From: Salsipaludibacter sp963812245
Lineage (GTDB): Bacteria; Actinomycetota; Nitriliruptoria; Nitriliruptorales; Nitriliruptoraceae
Reading direction: 5' to 3'
Length of the DNA stretch: 64,000 bases
Assembly: GCA_963812245.1 (NCBI GenBank)
Contig: CAWEUK010000001.1
Span: forward strand, 62,001-126,000
Under the pieces are notes generated by a model. The model did no database searches, was not told the origin of the DNA, and was given only the letters and a program-made list of their open reading frames with translations. Below, piece by piece: positions 27,600 through 36,940 of the stretch. Position 1 is the stretch's first letter, and each line of letters starts with the position of its first letter. The position numbers and the translations under genes were made by a program.

Positions 27600-27872
27600 T
27601 CAGCTGCCGTGGTCGGCGCGTTCGGCGTCGGTGATCGTGCGCCAGGTCCAGGTCTCGATCACCGGGTTGGTCAGGAAGCCGTCCGCCATGGCCGCGACGG
27701 TGTCGGCAAGTTCCGCCGGATCGTCGATGTCGAGGTCGAGTTCGATGTGCTTGCCGACGCGAACGTCGTGGGCGCGGCCGTACCCCAGCCCCGGGAGGGC
27801 GCGCTCGACGGCACGGCCCTGGGGATCGAGGATCTCACGCTTGAGCAGGACGTCGATGGCAACGCGCGGCAT
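27600..27872 (-). CDS. purS: phosphoribosylformylglycinamidine synthase subunit PurS
   Basis: A 90-residue PurS. The sequence AIDVLLKREILDPQGRAVERALPGLGY, VRVGKHIELDLD and the end FLTNPVIETWTW are typical. It forms the dimeric bridge between PurL and PurQ. It is the first gene of the run purS, HELTH gene, purQ, purL, purF. The 88-bp gap to the SulP gene upstream holds no clear promoter. Confidence 0.95.
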   Translation of the reverse strand: MPRVAIDVLLKREILDPQGRAVERALPGLGYGRAHDVRVGKHIELDLDIDDPAELADTVAAMADGFLTNPVIETWTWRTITDAERADHGS

Positions 27873-27960
27873 GGACTGGCCTTGGAACGAGGTGGACTGA
27901 CCGACGGCGACATCGTAGGCGCTGCGCGGCGTCGCTCCTCACCGCCGGCCCGATGGTCGA

Positions 27961-29703
27961 TCATGGCGGCGGTGGCGCAGCCAACGCGTGCTTCGCGGCC
28001 TCGTAGACGTTGGCGTGGACATGGTCCTCACCGAGTGTTTCGATCACACCGTCGCGCCGGAGCAGGTCCAGCACGTGGGGCTTGACCCGGGCCAGATGGA
28101 TGTCGGCACCGTAGGTCGCGGCCAGTTGGAGGATGTCTGCGAGCTTGCCCGATCCCTGGGAGTCGATGAAGTCGATGCCCTCGCAGGACAGCACGATGGT
28201 CTCGTAGGCGGTCTCGGCGTCCTGGGCCAGTTCGCGCAGCCGGTCCTCGAGTGCCTCGGCACTGGCGAAGAACAGGCCGGCGTCGAATCGGATGACCAGC
28301 AGTCCGGGATGGGTCTCGATGTCGGGATACTCCTCGCTGCTGCGGAAGGCCTGGGTTCCCGGCACGAGTCCCAGGACCGGCATGGGCGGGCTGGCGTTGA
28401 TGTGGATGAGCCAGCCCAGTGAGAGTGCAACGCCAATCATCACCCCTGCCAGGACGCCGGCGGAGAGCACGGCGATGATGGCGGCGATGGCGATCAGGTA
28501 GTCCACGCGTGCGACGCGTCGCAGGCGTCGCATCTCGGCGACGTCCATCATCCCGAACACCACGGCGTCGATGATCAGGGCTGCCAGCACGGCTTGTGGC
28601 AGGCCGGAGAACAACGGCGCCAGCACCAGCAGGGTGAGCACGATCAGTGCACCGGTGACCAGCGATGCCGCCGGGGTCCTGGCGCCTGTCTGGTCGTTCA
28701 GCGAGCTGGCCGACAGGCTGGTGGACACAGGAATGCCCTGCAGCACCGCCGAGCCGACGTTGGACACGCCCTGGGCCACCGACTCCTGGTCGATGTCGAT
28801 GCGATAGCCATGCCGTGCCGCGAACGAACGAGCGTCGGCCGCGGTCTGGGAGAACCCGATCAGCAGCAGTCCCAGTGCAGCCGGCGCGATCGTCGTGATG
28901 TGGGTGACGACGAAGGTCGGTCCGGGCATGCGAGGCACCGGCAATCCTCGAGGGACGTCGCCGACCAGTGCGATGCCGGAGGCCTCGAAGTCGAACGCAG
29001 CCGACGCGACGAGTCCCGCGATGACCAGCACCAGGGCGCCGGGGACCCTGATCGGTGAGAACCGGATCCCGAGGATCAGTGCCAGGGAGACCACGCCAAC
29101 CACGAGGGTGGGAACGTGGAGGGTGGCAAGGCCGCTGACCCAGCTGCCGAACTCGCGCCATGCGTTCGTTCCGTCCACCGATGTGCCGGTCAGTTTTCCC
29201 AGTTCCCCGATCACCACGTCGATGGCCGCGCCGAACAGGAACCCGGTGATCACCGCCTTCGACAGGAAGTTCGAGATCCACCCCATCCTGAAGATCGCCA
29301 ACAGCAGGAACAGCAACCCCGTGACCATGGTGACTGCCGCAACCAGGGCGACAGGGTCGACGTCCCCAGCGGCTTCAAGGGCCACGGCACTCCCGGCAAC
29401 GGCGGCCAGCGCCGAGCTCGGGCCGGTGGAGATCTGCCGCGACGTCCCGAAGAGGCCGTACAGGATCGTCCCGGCCGCCGCGGCGTAGAGGCCGTGCTGG
29501 ATCGGGACGCGTGCGATGCCGGCATAGCCCAACGACTTGGGCACCACCAGTGCCGCCACGGCGAGCCCGGCGACCAGGTCGCCCCGTCCCCAGGACCGGT
29601 CGTAGTGGCGGGCCCAGTCCAGGAATGGCAGCACCCGCGCCGGGCCCCGTGGCTTCTCAGTGCGCCGCGCCGTCGAACTGTCCACGCCAAACCCGATCCC
29701 CAT
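27961..29703 (-). CDS. SulP family anion transporter with STAS domain
   Basis: A ~580-residue SulP/SLC26 transporter. The membrane part (~residues 40-430) has ALVVPKSLGYAGIARVPIQ, GTSRQISTGPSSALAAVAGSA, and SASSLNDQTGARTPAASL; about 11-14 helices are visible. A cytosolic STAS domain follows with VIRFDAGLFFASAEALEDRL and LSCEGIDFIDSQGSGKLADI. Substrate may be sulfate, bicarbonate or another anion. The start is uncertain: ATG 29703 is used because GAG lies before it, but ATG 29721 and GTG 29730 are also possible. It is transcribed in the same direction as the pur genes. Confidence 0.9.
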   Translation of the reverse strand: MGIGFGVDSSTARRTEKPRGPARVLPFLDWARHYDRSWGRGDLVAGLAVAALVVPKSLGYAGIARVPIQHGLYAAAAGTILYGLFGTSRQISTGPSSALAAVAGSAVALEAAGDVDPVALVAAVTMVTGLLFLLLAIFRMGWISNFLSKAVITGFLFGAAIDVVIGELGKLTGTSVDGTNAWREFGSWVSGLATLHVPTLVVGVVSLALILGIRFSPIRVPGALVLVIAGLVASAAFDFEASGIALVGDVPRGLPVPRMPGPTFVVTHITTIAPAALGLLLIGFSQTAADARSFAARHGYRIDIDQESVAQGVSNVGSAVLQGIPVSTSLSASSLNDQTGARTPAASLVTGALIVLTLLVLAPLFSGLPQAVLAALIIDAVVFGMMDVAEMRRLRRVARVDYLIAIAAIIAVLSAGVLAGVMIGVALSLGWLIHINASPPMPVLGLVPGTQAFRSSEEYPDIETHPGLLVIRFDAGLFFASAEALEDRLRELAQDAETAYETIVLSCEGIDFIDSQGSGKLADILQLAATYGADIHLARVKPHVLDLLRRDGVIETLGEDHVHANVYEAAKHALAAPPPP

Positions 29704-29901
29704 GGTCACTCGCGCCGTCATGGCGGGCACGCGGCCGCCACGCAGACGGAGCGTCCATCGTGGCTGCGGCCATCATGCCACGCGCGGGTCAGTTGGACGT
29801 GCCTGTCAGCCATCGCCGATGGCCAGGCGACCCCGAGGCGAGGGCCACGCTCCGACCTCATCCGACATCCACCGGCACCGCCACCCTCGACTGCCCCTCG
29901 T

Positions 29902-30168
29902 TCAGGTGGAAGCGCCGGGCAGGGGCAGGGCACCCCGATCGAGCACCGTCCGGATGGCGAAGGAGCTGCGGACGTCGGTGACCGCGTCGATTGCGAGTAC
30001 CTCGTCCAGCATCACGCGTTCGTAGGGGGCGAGATCGGGAACTGCGACCTCGACCAGGAAGTCGGCGTCGCCGGACACGACGTGTCAGGCCACGACAGCC
30101 GGAATTTCCTGCAGCGAGGTTTCGATGTGGCGCGAGGTATCCGGTGCGCGTTGGTCCACTCGCAGGGA
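29902..30168 (-). pseudogene. Lrp/AsnC-type regulator remnant with in-frame UGA
   Basis: Reading leftward, the frame gives RVDQRAPDTSRHIETSLQEIPAVVA, then UGA (30087-30085), then HVVSGDADFLVEVAVPDLAP, ending RSSFAIRTVLDRGALPLPG. This is the amino-acid-binding RAM/AsnC effector domain of Lrp proteins. The UGA lies where relatives usually have Cys in VVACHVVSGDADF, so TGC or TGT has become TGA. The N-terminal helix-turn-helix is missing and no start was found, so two lesions exist. Codons after the stop are still well conserved, so the loss seems recent. Selenocysteine use is unlikely given the missing DNA-binding half. Confidence 0.75.
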
Positions 30169-30356
30169 CGTTGTCGTCGATCGCAGGGCTGGCTCCCACG
30201 GGCGCACGGCCTGGGGTGAGCACGACCGCGCCCCCAACTAGTCTTCTGCTCCCCGGACTCGAGCACTGCGAGCACGCACGACCGGTACCGAGGCAGGTCA
30301 GGCAGCAGGTTCAGTTGTTTGTCCGCGCGCACCCGAGCGAGTGTCGGAGTCGTCAA

Positions 30357-30662
30357 ATGACCAACGTGGATCCGGGCGACCGACCCGCACTCGCCCCTCG
30401 TCGCCTTGCCGGCATCGGGCTCATTGTCGTGGCCGCCATTGGCTCGCTCGTGGCCGATCTCGGCTTCTCTGACACCTCGGTCGCCGGCGGTGCGTCCGGC
30501 CTGTGGTACTTGGTGCCCTCGGTCGTCCTGGCTGCACTGGGCTTCCACCTCGCCGCTGCCGGGTTGCCGCGCGTGAAGCGGGTTGTCGTGGGCATTCTGG
30601 CGGCCGCCCTTCCCCTGCTTGTGCTGCTCCGGTGGTTGGTGGACACGGCGCAGGGTCCCTGA
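30357..30662 (+). CDS. small membrane protein, unknown
   Basis: A 101-residue protein with three predicted hydrophobic helices: LAGIGLIVVAAIGSLVADL (~18-36), LWYLVPSVVLAALGFHLAAA (~49-68) and VVVGILAAALPLLVLLRWLV (~76-95). A short Pro/Arg-rich N-terminus precedes them. No family was recognised. It starts at ATG 30357 in a gap beside the Lrp remnant. The next 251 bp to 30913 hold no convincing gene. Confidence 0.6.
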   Translation: MTNVDPGDRPALAPRRLAGIGLIVVAAIGSLVADLGFSDTSVAGGASGLWYLVPSVVLAALGFHLAAAGLPRVKRVVVGILAAALPLLVLLRWLVDTAQGP

Positions 30663-30913
30663 GCCTGCGTCAGTCTGTGGCTCGGTCCGGGGGCAGCGCG
30701 GGCGGCGTCCAGGCGTGCGCACCAGCGACGTCGCGGGCGCCGAGGTGGAGGAACACAGGCAGCATCACGTTGCGTACGAGGCGAGCCACGGGCCCGGCGT
30801 TCTTGCTGGAGCTCCGGCCCCTCTACGCCGGGCTCGTCGAGGCCCTCACCTCGGTCCAGGACCAACTCGACGACGATCAACTGCTGTTCGTCGCGGATCT
30901 CGAGCCAGCCTCG

Positions 30914-31561
30914 TCACGAGGTCTTGCGGTTGAACGTCAGGTGCGTGACACCGCTGGGCGCCGAGACGGCCTCGATGTCGTAGTCAGCTTCCAGCGCCTC
31001 CAGTCCGTCCCACACGCGGATGCCGCGGCCCAGCACGATCGGCACCTGGACCAGGTGCATGTGGTCGACCAGGCCCGCGGCCAGGAACTCGCGCACGACC
31101 GTCGGTCCACCGCCGATCCGGACATCCCGTCCGTCGGCCGCCTCACGAGCGGCGTCGAGCGCCGCCGCCGGTTCGTCGGCGAGGAAGTGGAAGGTGGTGC
31201 CGCCCGCCATCTCGATCGAGGACCGCGAGCGGTGGGTCAGCACGAACGTCGGCGTGTGGAACGGGGGGTTGTCGCCCCACCACCCCTGCCAGTCGACGTC
31301 GTCCTGCCAGCCCGGTGGGCCGAACTTGCCCGCGCCCATGATCTCGGCGCCGATGCCTGGCTCGTGCTGTTGGGCGAACGCGTCATCCACGCCGGCACTG
31401 CCACCGCTGCCGCCCAGGATGGGGGCACCGAAGCGAGTGGCGAACATCCAGTCGTGGAGCCGAGTACCGGCATGCCCCATGGGGGCGTCGGGAGCCTGAC
31501 CGTCGCCGGTCGCGAACCCATCCAGTGAGATGGAGAAGTTGTGGATACGAGTGCGTGACAT
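30914..31561 (-). CDS. dihydrofolate reductase family protein (RibD C-terminal-like)
   Basis: A 215-residue DHFR-fold oxidoreductase. It has HNFSISLDGFATGDGQAPD near the start, MGAGKFGPPGW, PTFVLTHRSR, DVRIGGGPTVVREFLAAGLVDHMHLVQVPIVLGRGI, all common in the RibD-C-like reductases of Actinomycetota. True folate or riboflavin activity is not established for this family. ATG 31561 has GGAG ten bases upstream, so the ~32-residue in-frame extension is excluded. Confidence 0.88.
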   Translation of the reverse strand: MSRTRIHNFSISLDGFATGDGQAPDAPMGHAGTRLHDWMFATRFGAPILGGSGGSAGVDDAFAQQHEPGIGAEIMGAGKFGPPGWQDDVDWQGWWGDNPPFHTPTFVLTHRSRSSIEMAGGTTFHFLADEPAAALDAAREAADGRDVRIGGGPTVVREFLAAGLVDHMHLVQVPIVLGRGIRVWDGLEALEADYDIEAVSAPSGVTHLTFNRKTS

Positions 31562-31720
31562 CTGCGAACTCCGTGTGTTTCGGGCTGCGGGCAACGCCAT
31601 GCAAGCACAGGTGCGGCGGCTGCTCGACCCTGGCAGTTGCGCAGTCGCGACCATCACTGGGTCGCAATGGCGACGATCACGCAGATCGCCACGGCGTTCC
31701 CGTCGACGTCACGTCGGTGC

Positions 31721-32170
31721 TCAGCGCGCGGAGCCTGGCGGGACGAGACCGCGGTTGATGAGTTCCTTGGTCACGAACGGGTCGGTCTCGAGCACTTCGG
31801 CGGGGAGGACGCCGGTGCGAACCAGGCGGATGGTTGCCAGCTCCTCACGTGTGTACAGGGAGGGAGGGATGGCAGCGATTGGGACGTAGCCCCTGGCGAT
31901 CAGGCGCCGCAGGGCCTCGTCCTCGGTCAGTCCGGTGGATGTGGTCGTCGTCGTGTCGGTCACCTCGTCGGCAGTCGGCCCGGCCAACGTCCAGGTGATT
32001 GCCGCGACGGCCACGAGCACCACGGCGACGATCGCTGCCAGGACTGCGGTGGACGGTGTGCGTCGCTGGAGGTGGACGCGGGTGGGCGCGCGGCTCGTTG
32101 GTGCTGCCTCGTCGGGTACCCGGATCTTGGTGTCGGTTTCGGATCGGGTTCGTGTGTCGGTGGTCGGCAT
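31721..32170 (-). CDS. single-pass membrane protein, unknown
   Basis: A 149-residue protein: a charged ~40-residue N-terminus, one helix (VLAAIVAVVLVAVAAITWTL, ~43-62), a Thr-rich stretch (TDTTTTTSTG) and an outer region with two similar motifs, EALRRLIARGYVP and TKELINRGLVP. These look like two short repeats of an alpha unit, possibly resembling SHOCT-like modules. AAAGG precedes ATG 32170. Function unknown. Confidence 0.65.
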   Translation of the reverse strand: MPTTDTRTRSETDTKIRVPDEAAPTSRAPTRVHLQRRTPSTAVLAAIVAVVLVAVAAITWTLAGPTADEVTDTTTTTSTGLTEDEALRRLIARGYVPIAAIPPSLYTREELATIRLVRTGVLPAEVLETDPFVTKELINRGLVPPGSAR

Positions 32171-32271
32171 CGGATCGCCTTTGGTCGTCTGCTCGATGCA
32201 GCACGACTGTGCGCCCCGACGGTTGCAGGTCGGCTGTGACAGGCCTGCAGCGGTGGTTGCAACTCGTCGAC

Positions 32272-32319
32272 GACCCTGCTGCCAGATTGCAGCCGCCGAT
32301 AGGGGCGGCCGGCAGGGTC
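32272..32319. other. nested inverted repeat in the 388-bp gap 32171-32558
   Basis: GACCCTGC (32272-32279) pairs with GCAGGGTC (32312-32319), and inside it GCCGCC (32292-32297) pairs with GGCGGC (32304-32309). On the plus strand a T-rich GTGTTTGTTG follows, as in an intrinsic terminator. On the minus strand it lies ~100 nt upstream of the gene starting at 32170, so it may instead be a regulator site or leader structure. No gene was found in this gap. Confidence 0.45.
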
Positions 32320-32558
32320 AGTGTTTGTTGGAGTCTGGATTGTCGCTGCAAGGCGAGACGGAGCACCCCGTGACACCGCAACGAGATCAGGTGCCCGCCG
32401 CTACTGTCGGATGGGCTCCATCACGACACGCAATCAGGGTCGTGCCGGCCTTCTCCACCCGAACTGGGCGAGGACGAGGGTCGCGACCACGGAGACGATC
32501 TTCACGGTGGCCTCGGCGCGCGGATGCGATGTCGTCGGTCGACGACATCGGAGCAGCC

Positions 32559-33152
32559 ATGGGGCCGGAGCAGGTGGACGAGCCGTCCCCTGGGAGCCGC
32601 CTGACAACCACCGTCGAGTGCCGGTGGTGGGCACCCGGTCGCATCCCCGAGGGGTTCGCGGACTGGTTCGCCACCCTGGGTCAGGTCGACGTCGACGCGG
32701 AACGCCGCGACCACTATCTGCCCGACGAGGGCCACCCCGAGCGGAACGTGAAGGTTCGCGACTGGACCACCTGTGAGGTAAAGGTCCGAACACATCGAGA
32801 CCCGATCCGTGTCGCCGGCGGGTCCGGCTGGCTCGAACGGTGGAACAAGCGGTCCGTGCCGGGGTTGTTCGAGCTGGTCGACGAGACGACGCTCGTCGAG
32901 GTGGTCAAGCACCGGTTCCTGGTCACCATCGATGGCTGCCAGGTCGAGTTGACAGAGGCAGCCATCGATGGACGGGCGTGGCACAGCCTGGCCCTCGAGG
33001 CCGACGACACCCCGCCCGGCAACACCTCTCTCGATCCGGTGCTGGCGCGATTGGAGCATGCCGGCCTCGGTCGGGTCATGGAGTTGACGGCCGATCGATC
33101 GCACGGATACGCCCAGCACCTGCTGACCATGCTCGACGCCGGCGAGTCATGA
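32559..33152 (+). CDS. CYTH/triphosphate-tunnel-like protein, unknown
   Basis: A 197-residue protein with a pattern reminiscent of CYTH/triphosphate tunnel metalloenzyme proteins: N-terminal VECRWWAPGRIPE, then alternating charged strands VKVRDWTTCEVKVRTH, WNKRSVPGLFELVDE, FLVTIDGCQVELTEAAIDG and WHSLALEADDT. The clear ExExK motif of true CYTH enzymes is absent, so the match is tentative. ATG 32559 is chosen because GGAG lies eight bases upstream; an ATG at 32529 is possible. Confidence 0.65.
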   Translation: MGPEQVDEPSPGSRLTTTVECRWWAPGRIPEGFADWFATLGQVDVDAERRDHYLPDEGHPERNVKVRDWTTCEVKVRTHRDPIRVAGGSGWLERWNKRSVPGLFELVDETTLVEVVKHRFLVTIDGCQVELTEAAIDGRAWHSLALEADDTPPGNTSLDPVLARLEHAGLGRVMELTADRSHGYAQHLLTMLDAGES

Positions 33153-33440
33153 CCTGTCGACAGGACCGGCCCTGGAGGAGATCGCCGGTCCAACGGTGCT
33201 CCAACACCTTCAGTTCACCGTCCTCGACGACGAGCGTGTAGGTGCTCGTTCCCGGGGGTGCATGACCGTCGCAATCCCGGCCGCTCGGGGGTACCGGCGC
33301 CAGTGCCGATCAGCGTGGCGAAGCCGGGTCGATCTCCACCCCGGCCGCCCGGCCGGCGCGGCACAGTGGAGGCTGCAACACCCGTCCGAGGCGCACGGCG
33401 TGGAACCCGGACGACGACACGCACGCGCGAAGGTTGAACC

Positions 33441-34346
33441 ATGAGCACGGCCCCAGCTCCCGCCCGCACCGAATCCAGCCCCCCGACCCAGTCGCCGACG
33501 CTCCCACCAACGCACCCACCGCAGCGACCGACGCGTAGGCAACTCGTCACCTCCGCGATCCTGGGCGTGGGAGCGGTCGCGACAATCGTCTGGGTGGGCC
33601 TGCACGTCGAGCCACAGCCACTCCCGGATGCGGCGGTCGACGCCGGGGCGACCACGACGATCCCGCTGCCGGCGGGCCTGCCCGCGCCGGTCGAGCGCTT
33701 CTATTCCGAGCTCTACGGTGACCACGTCCCGGTCGTGGACACTGCCGTGATCAGCGGGCGAGGCACCATGCGCATCGCCGGGGTCACCTTCCCCGCTCGT
33801 TGGCGCTTCAGCCACGTCACCGGGCAGGACTACCGCCACTACATCGAACTGACCATCTTCGGTCGTCGCGTCATGGCCGTCAACGAGTGGTTCCTCGACG
33901 GACAGGCCCGGCTGGAACTCCCGGTCGGTGTCAGCCAGGGCCCCAACATCGACCAGGGCGCCAACCTGGCGCTGTGGGCCGAGGCGGTCTGGATGCCGTC
34001 CGTGTGGGTCACCGACCCCGCCGTGCGATGGGAAGCGATCGACGCGACCTCCGCCCGACTGGTGGTGCCCTTCGGTGATTCGACGGAGACGATCACCGTG
34101 TGGTTCGACCCGGACACCGGGCTGCTGGAACGCATGGAGTCGATGCGGTTCAAGGGTGAGACCGACGAGCAGCGGACGCGGTGGATCAACGAGGTCCTGG
34201 CCTGGGGGACCGTCGACGGGCACCCGGCGCCACTGGAAACCACGATCACCTGGGGTGATGACGACTCGCCATGGGCGCGCCTGCGCACCGAGGCCATGGT
34301 CCACAACGCCGACCTGCGCGCGTACGTCGAAACTGGAGGAACCTGA
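33441..34346 (+). CDS. membrane-anchored DUF6544-like protein
   Basis: A 301-residue protein with a Pro/Thr-rich N-terminus, one helix (LVTSAILGVGAVATIVWVGL, ~35-54) and a beta-rich outer domain. The pattern LPAPVERFYSELYGDHVPVV, RGTMRIAGVTFPARWRF, LWAEAVWMPSVWV and WFDPDTGLLERME is that of the DUF6544 family. Its function is not known. ATG 33441 has AAGG nine bases upstream. The 288-bp gap before it contains a coding-like minus-strand remnant noted below. Confidence 0.7.
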   Translation: MSTAPAPARTESSPPTQSPTLPPTHPPQRPTRRQLVTSAILGVGAVATIVWVGLHVEPQPLPDAAVDAGATTTIPLPAGLPAPVERFYSELYGDHVPVVDTAVISGRGTMRIAGVTFPARWRFSHVTGQDYRHYIELTIFGRRVMAVNEWFLDGQARLELPVGVSQGPNIDQGANLALWAEAVWMPSVWVTDPAVRWEAIDATSARLVVPFGDSTETITVWFDPDTGLLERMESMRFKGETDEQRTRWINEVLAWGTVDGHPAPLETTITWGDDDSPWARLRTEAMVHNADLRAYVETGGT

Positions 34347-34672
34347 CCCACGTGGACACCTGTTCACCGTCATCGGCCGTGCTCTGGACATCGCAGTGTG
34401 CCAGTCGTAGGGTCGGGGCCGACGGGGCACTGAGGTGCTCTGCATGGATGGGAGACGATGATGCAACGGTTCTCGACCTTGTGCCGGCCCCGCGACAGCA
34501 GACGACTCCGACGTCCACCCGCACTGCTGGCACCTCACCGACGCGGATGTCGCGACCGCGATGGAGTCGGGTGGGGGCTCACGCGTGCCGCGCCGCCAGC
34601 ACCGCCGCCGCTCGTCGTCCAGCGGGCATTGCCACCGTCACCCACGCTCGCGGCTCCACTGCTGACCGATGG
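34347..34672. other. 326-bp gap without a supported gene
   Basis: Short open stretches exist in several frames, but they are Arg/Thr/Pro-rich, lack ribosome sites and match no family I know. No terminator hairpin, tRNA or repeat was seen. Confidence 0.5.
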
Positions 34673-35938
34673 CTACGAGGGCAGGGGTGCGGTCCGTGCG
34701 GCGTCGACCACGCGACGGGACAGGCCGAACAGCCGCGGATCGGCGATCGGCGTCGTCGCCTGGCGCAGGCGGTTGGTCACGAAGGCGACGGACAGGTCGT
34801 TCACCGGATCGACCCAGGCACCGGACCCACCGAAGCCGTAGTGGCCGAAGGCGTGTCGGGGCGCCCGTCCGTACATGAGCGCTCGGTGATACCCCAGCCG
34901 CCAGTGCATCGGGATTCCCAGCACGTAGTCACGACGCCTGCTGCTCACGATCCGCAGGCGGTCGGCGGCCGGCTCGGACAGCAGGAGTTGGCCGTTGACC
35001 TCCGCGCCCCCCAGTCCGCTGTACATCGCAGCCAGGGCACGAGCGGTGAACACACCCGTCACGGCGGGCATCTGGGCACCAAGGATCTCGCGATCGTGGT
35101 GGAGCATCACGTCTGCGAAACCGGGCACGACCAGTGCCTGGGAGGCCTTGCGCGACCACGGTGTCAGGCGAGCCAACTTGGCCAGCACGAGCATCGGGTC
35201 GACGCCGGTCACGATCAGGTGGGCGACGTCGCCGCGCTCGCTGACCGGAATCCCGATGCGCAGGCCGTCATCCCCGATGACGTCGCCCACCTCGGTCTGC
35301 CACAGCTTGCCCATGTCGAGGCCGGTGACCGATCGCATCAGTCCCGAGATGATCCATCCGAACGTCATGGCGTGGTAGCCCGGCCCGGTGCCCGGAAGTG
35401 GGTTCGGACGAGCCGCCGCGACTCGTGCCTCCATCCCCTCGTCGTCGAGGAGGTCGTGGGCATCGTCGACCATGGCCTGGACGTTGTGGATGCCACCCTC
35501 GTGGTTGAGGACCTGCCGGATGGTGACGTGGCCCTTGCCGTGGGCGGCGAAGTCGGGCCAGTAGGCCGCCACCGGTCGGTCCAGATCCAGTTCGTGCCGA
35601 TCGACCATGCGGTGCACGACCGCCGCCGTCACGCCCTTGGAGGTGGAGAAGGACATGCTGCCCGTGTCCCCCTGCCACGGCCGGGCCCCGTCGCTGTCGC
35701 GGGTGCCCGCCCACACGTCCAGGACGACCTCACCCTTCCACCGCACCGCCAGCGCCCCGCCACCGTTGCCGGGCGTGTCGAAGTGCGCCGCGAACCGCTG
35801 GGCGACGTGCTCGAACCCGGACGCGACGATCTGCGTCCGCACGGTCGAGGTGGCGTCGTCGCTCACGAGCGCTCCAGGGTCAGGCGACAGACCTCCCCCC
35901 GGGGGCGCCGCCGTTGGCGTCGGATCAGCTTCCTGCAT
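34673..35938 (-). CDS. serine hydrolase, class C beta-lactamase/esterase EstB-like
   Basis: A ~421-residue cytoplasmic-looking protein with beta-lactamase-fold motifs: STSKG (Ser98, Lys101), YHAMTFG in place of the YxN motif, and HYGFGGSG for the third element. GWIISGLMRSVTGLDMGKLW and the EVNGQLLLSEPAADRLR region fit the EstB/LACTB-type esterases. The ATG at 35938 has a weak ribosome site; GTG 35863, which has GGAG five bases before it, would give a 396-residue protein lacking the Pro-rich leader and may be the real start. Confidence 0.85.
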   Translation of the reverse strand: MQEADPTPTAAPPGGGLSPDPGALVSDDATSTVRTQIVASGFEHVAQRFAAHFDTPGNGGGALAVRWKGEVVLDVWAGTRDSDGARPWQGDTGSMSFSTSKGVTAAVVHRMVDRHELDLDRPVAAYWPDFAAHGKGHVTIRQVLNHEGGIHNVQAMVDDAHDLLDDEGMEARVAAARPNPLPGTGPGYHAMTFGWIISGLMRSVTGLDMGKLWQTEVGDVIGDDGLRIGIPVSERGDVAHLIVTGVDPMLVLAKLARLTPWSRKASQALVVPGFADVMLHHDREILGAQMPAVTGVFTARALAAMYSGLGGAEVNGQLLLSEPAADRLRIVSSRRRDYVLGIPMHWRLGYHRALMYGRAPRHAFGHYGFGGSGAWVDPVNDLSVAFVTNRLRQATTPIADPRLFGLSRRVVDAARTAPLPS

Positions 35939-36064
35939 GCAGAGCAGATCCGTGGTGGGAGAATACCCCTGCGCCCCGTCCGGCTCCGCAGGTCCGACAG
36001 CGCACCTCTGCGGGGGAGGGCTGGCAGCCGAACCTCGCCGGGACCGGCATCCGCCGCGCCGGGC

Positions 36065-36940
36065 TCACGAGGCGTCGCTGGCCCCGGCGCCGAGGCCGTG
36101 TTCGGACAGGTACGCCGCCGAGGCGATCCTGGCTCGTTCGATCGTGGCCGGCACGGCGGACGTGTCGCGGTACTTGAGGTTGCCGCGCAGGTCGTCGGGC
36201 GAGGGAGCGGCGCCACCGGATGGCAGGACGTGGACGTCGACATCGTCAGGCAGCGTTGCCATCATGGTCGTGAAGCCGCTGCGGCGAGCGATCTCGAAGC
36301 TGACCTGGGCCACCTGCAACGGATTGGAGGGGGCCGTGAGTGGGCGCTCGATGCGGCCGACCTGCAGCACGTAGACCGTGCCGGCGCCCCCGGCGATGGC
36401 GCGACTGAGCGGAATCGAACTCACCAGGCCACCGTCGTAGTGGTGGAAGCCGTCGATCTCCACGGGCTCGAACAGCCCCGGGACTGCCGACGAGGCCAGC
36501 AGGGCCGGCCGCACCGGACCGGTCGTGAACCAGGCAGCCGCGGCGTTCTCGACCCGAGCGGCGACACACTCGAAGTCGATCGGCATCTCCTCGAACGTCA
36601 GGTCCGTCGGCAGCGCGTCGTCGAAGAGCGCCAGCAACTCGTGGGTGCGGTGCAGCGACACCTTGGTCGCGACGAACGTGCGCAGGCGATCGACGATGCC
36701 CGTGGTCAGGAGTCCCGAGCGGTCGAGGTCGGACCACACCTCCCGCAGCCGTCGCAACCCCTCGTCGTTGGGCTCGGCTGCATAGATCGCCCCGTTGATC
36801 GCGCCGATCGACGTACCCAGCACCATGTCCGGCACGACGCCTGCACTCGTCAGGGCCTCGAGCATGCCGACCTCGGCAGCACCCAGGCGGCCCCCACCAC
36901 CCAGCACGAACGCGATCGGGCCAGTGGCAGCACCGCTCAT
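36065..36940 (-). CDS. patatin-like phospholipase
   Basis: A 291-residue patatin-family acyl hydrolase with glycine-rich oxyanion loop FVLGGGGRLGAAEVGMLEAL, nucleophile GTSIGAING (Ser44) and catalytic Asp in HHYDGGLVSSIPLS. Such enzymes release fatty acids from lipids. Its ATG overlaps the paaZ stop as ATGA, so it is translationally coupled. The nearby fusion dehydrogenase and esterase may use its products, which is inference. Confidence 0.9.
   Translation of the reverse strand: MSGAATGPIAFVLGGGGRLGAAEVGMLEALTSAGVVPDMVLGTSIGAINGAIYAAEPNDEGLRRLREVWSDLDRSGLLTTGIVDRLRTFVATKVSLHRTHELLALFDDALPTDLTFEEMPIDFECVAARVENAAAAWFTTGPVRPALLASSAVPGLFEPVEIDGFHHYDGGLVSSIPLSRAIAGGAGTVYVLQVGRIERPLTAPSNPLQVAQVSFEIARRSGFTTMMATLPDDVDVHVLPSGGAAPSPDDLRGNLKYRDTSAVPATIERARIASAAYLSEHGLGAGASDAS

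Noticed and set aside
30085..30087. UGA as selenocysteine
   Set aside because: The gene lacks its DNA-binding half, no SECIS-like hairpin was seen just after it, and Lrp proteins are not known selenoproteins.
30735..30905. minus-strand peptide RNVMLPVFLHLGARDVAGAHAW resembling a flavin monooxygenase tail (given here in part)
   Set aside because: Too short, no start, and the similarity is only general hydrophobic pattern.
34458..34672. open frame with HPHCWHLTDADVATAMES
   Set aside because: No ribosome site, no start in frame and no family similarity.
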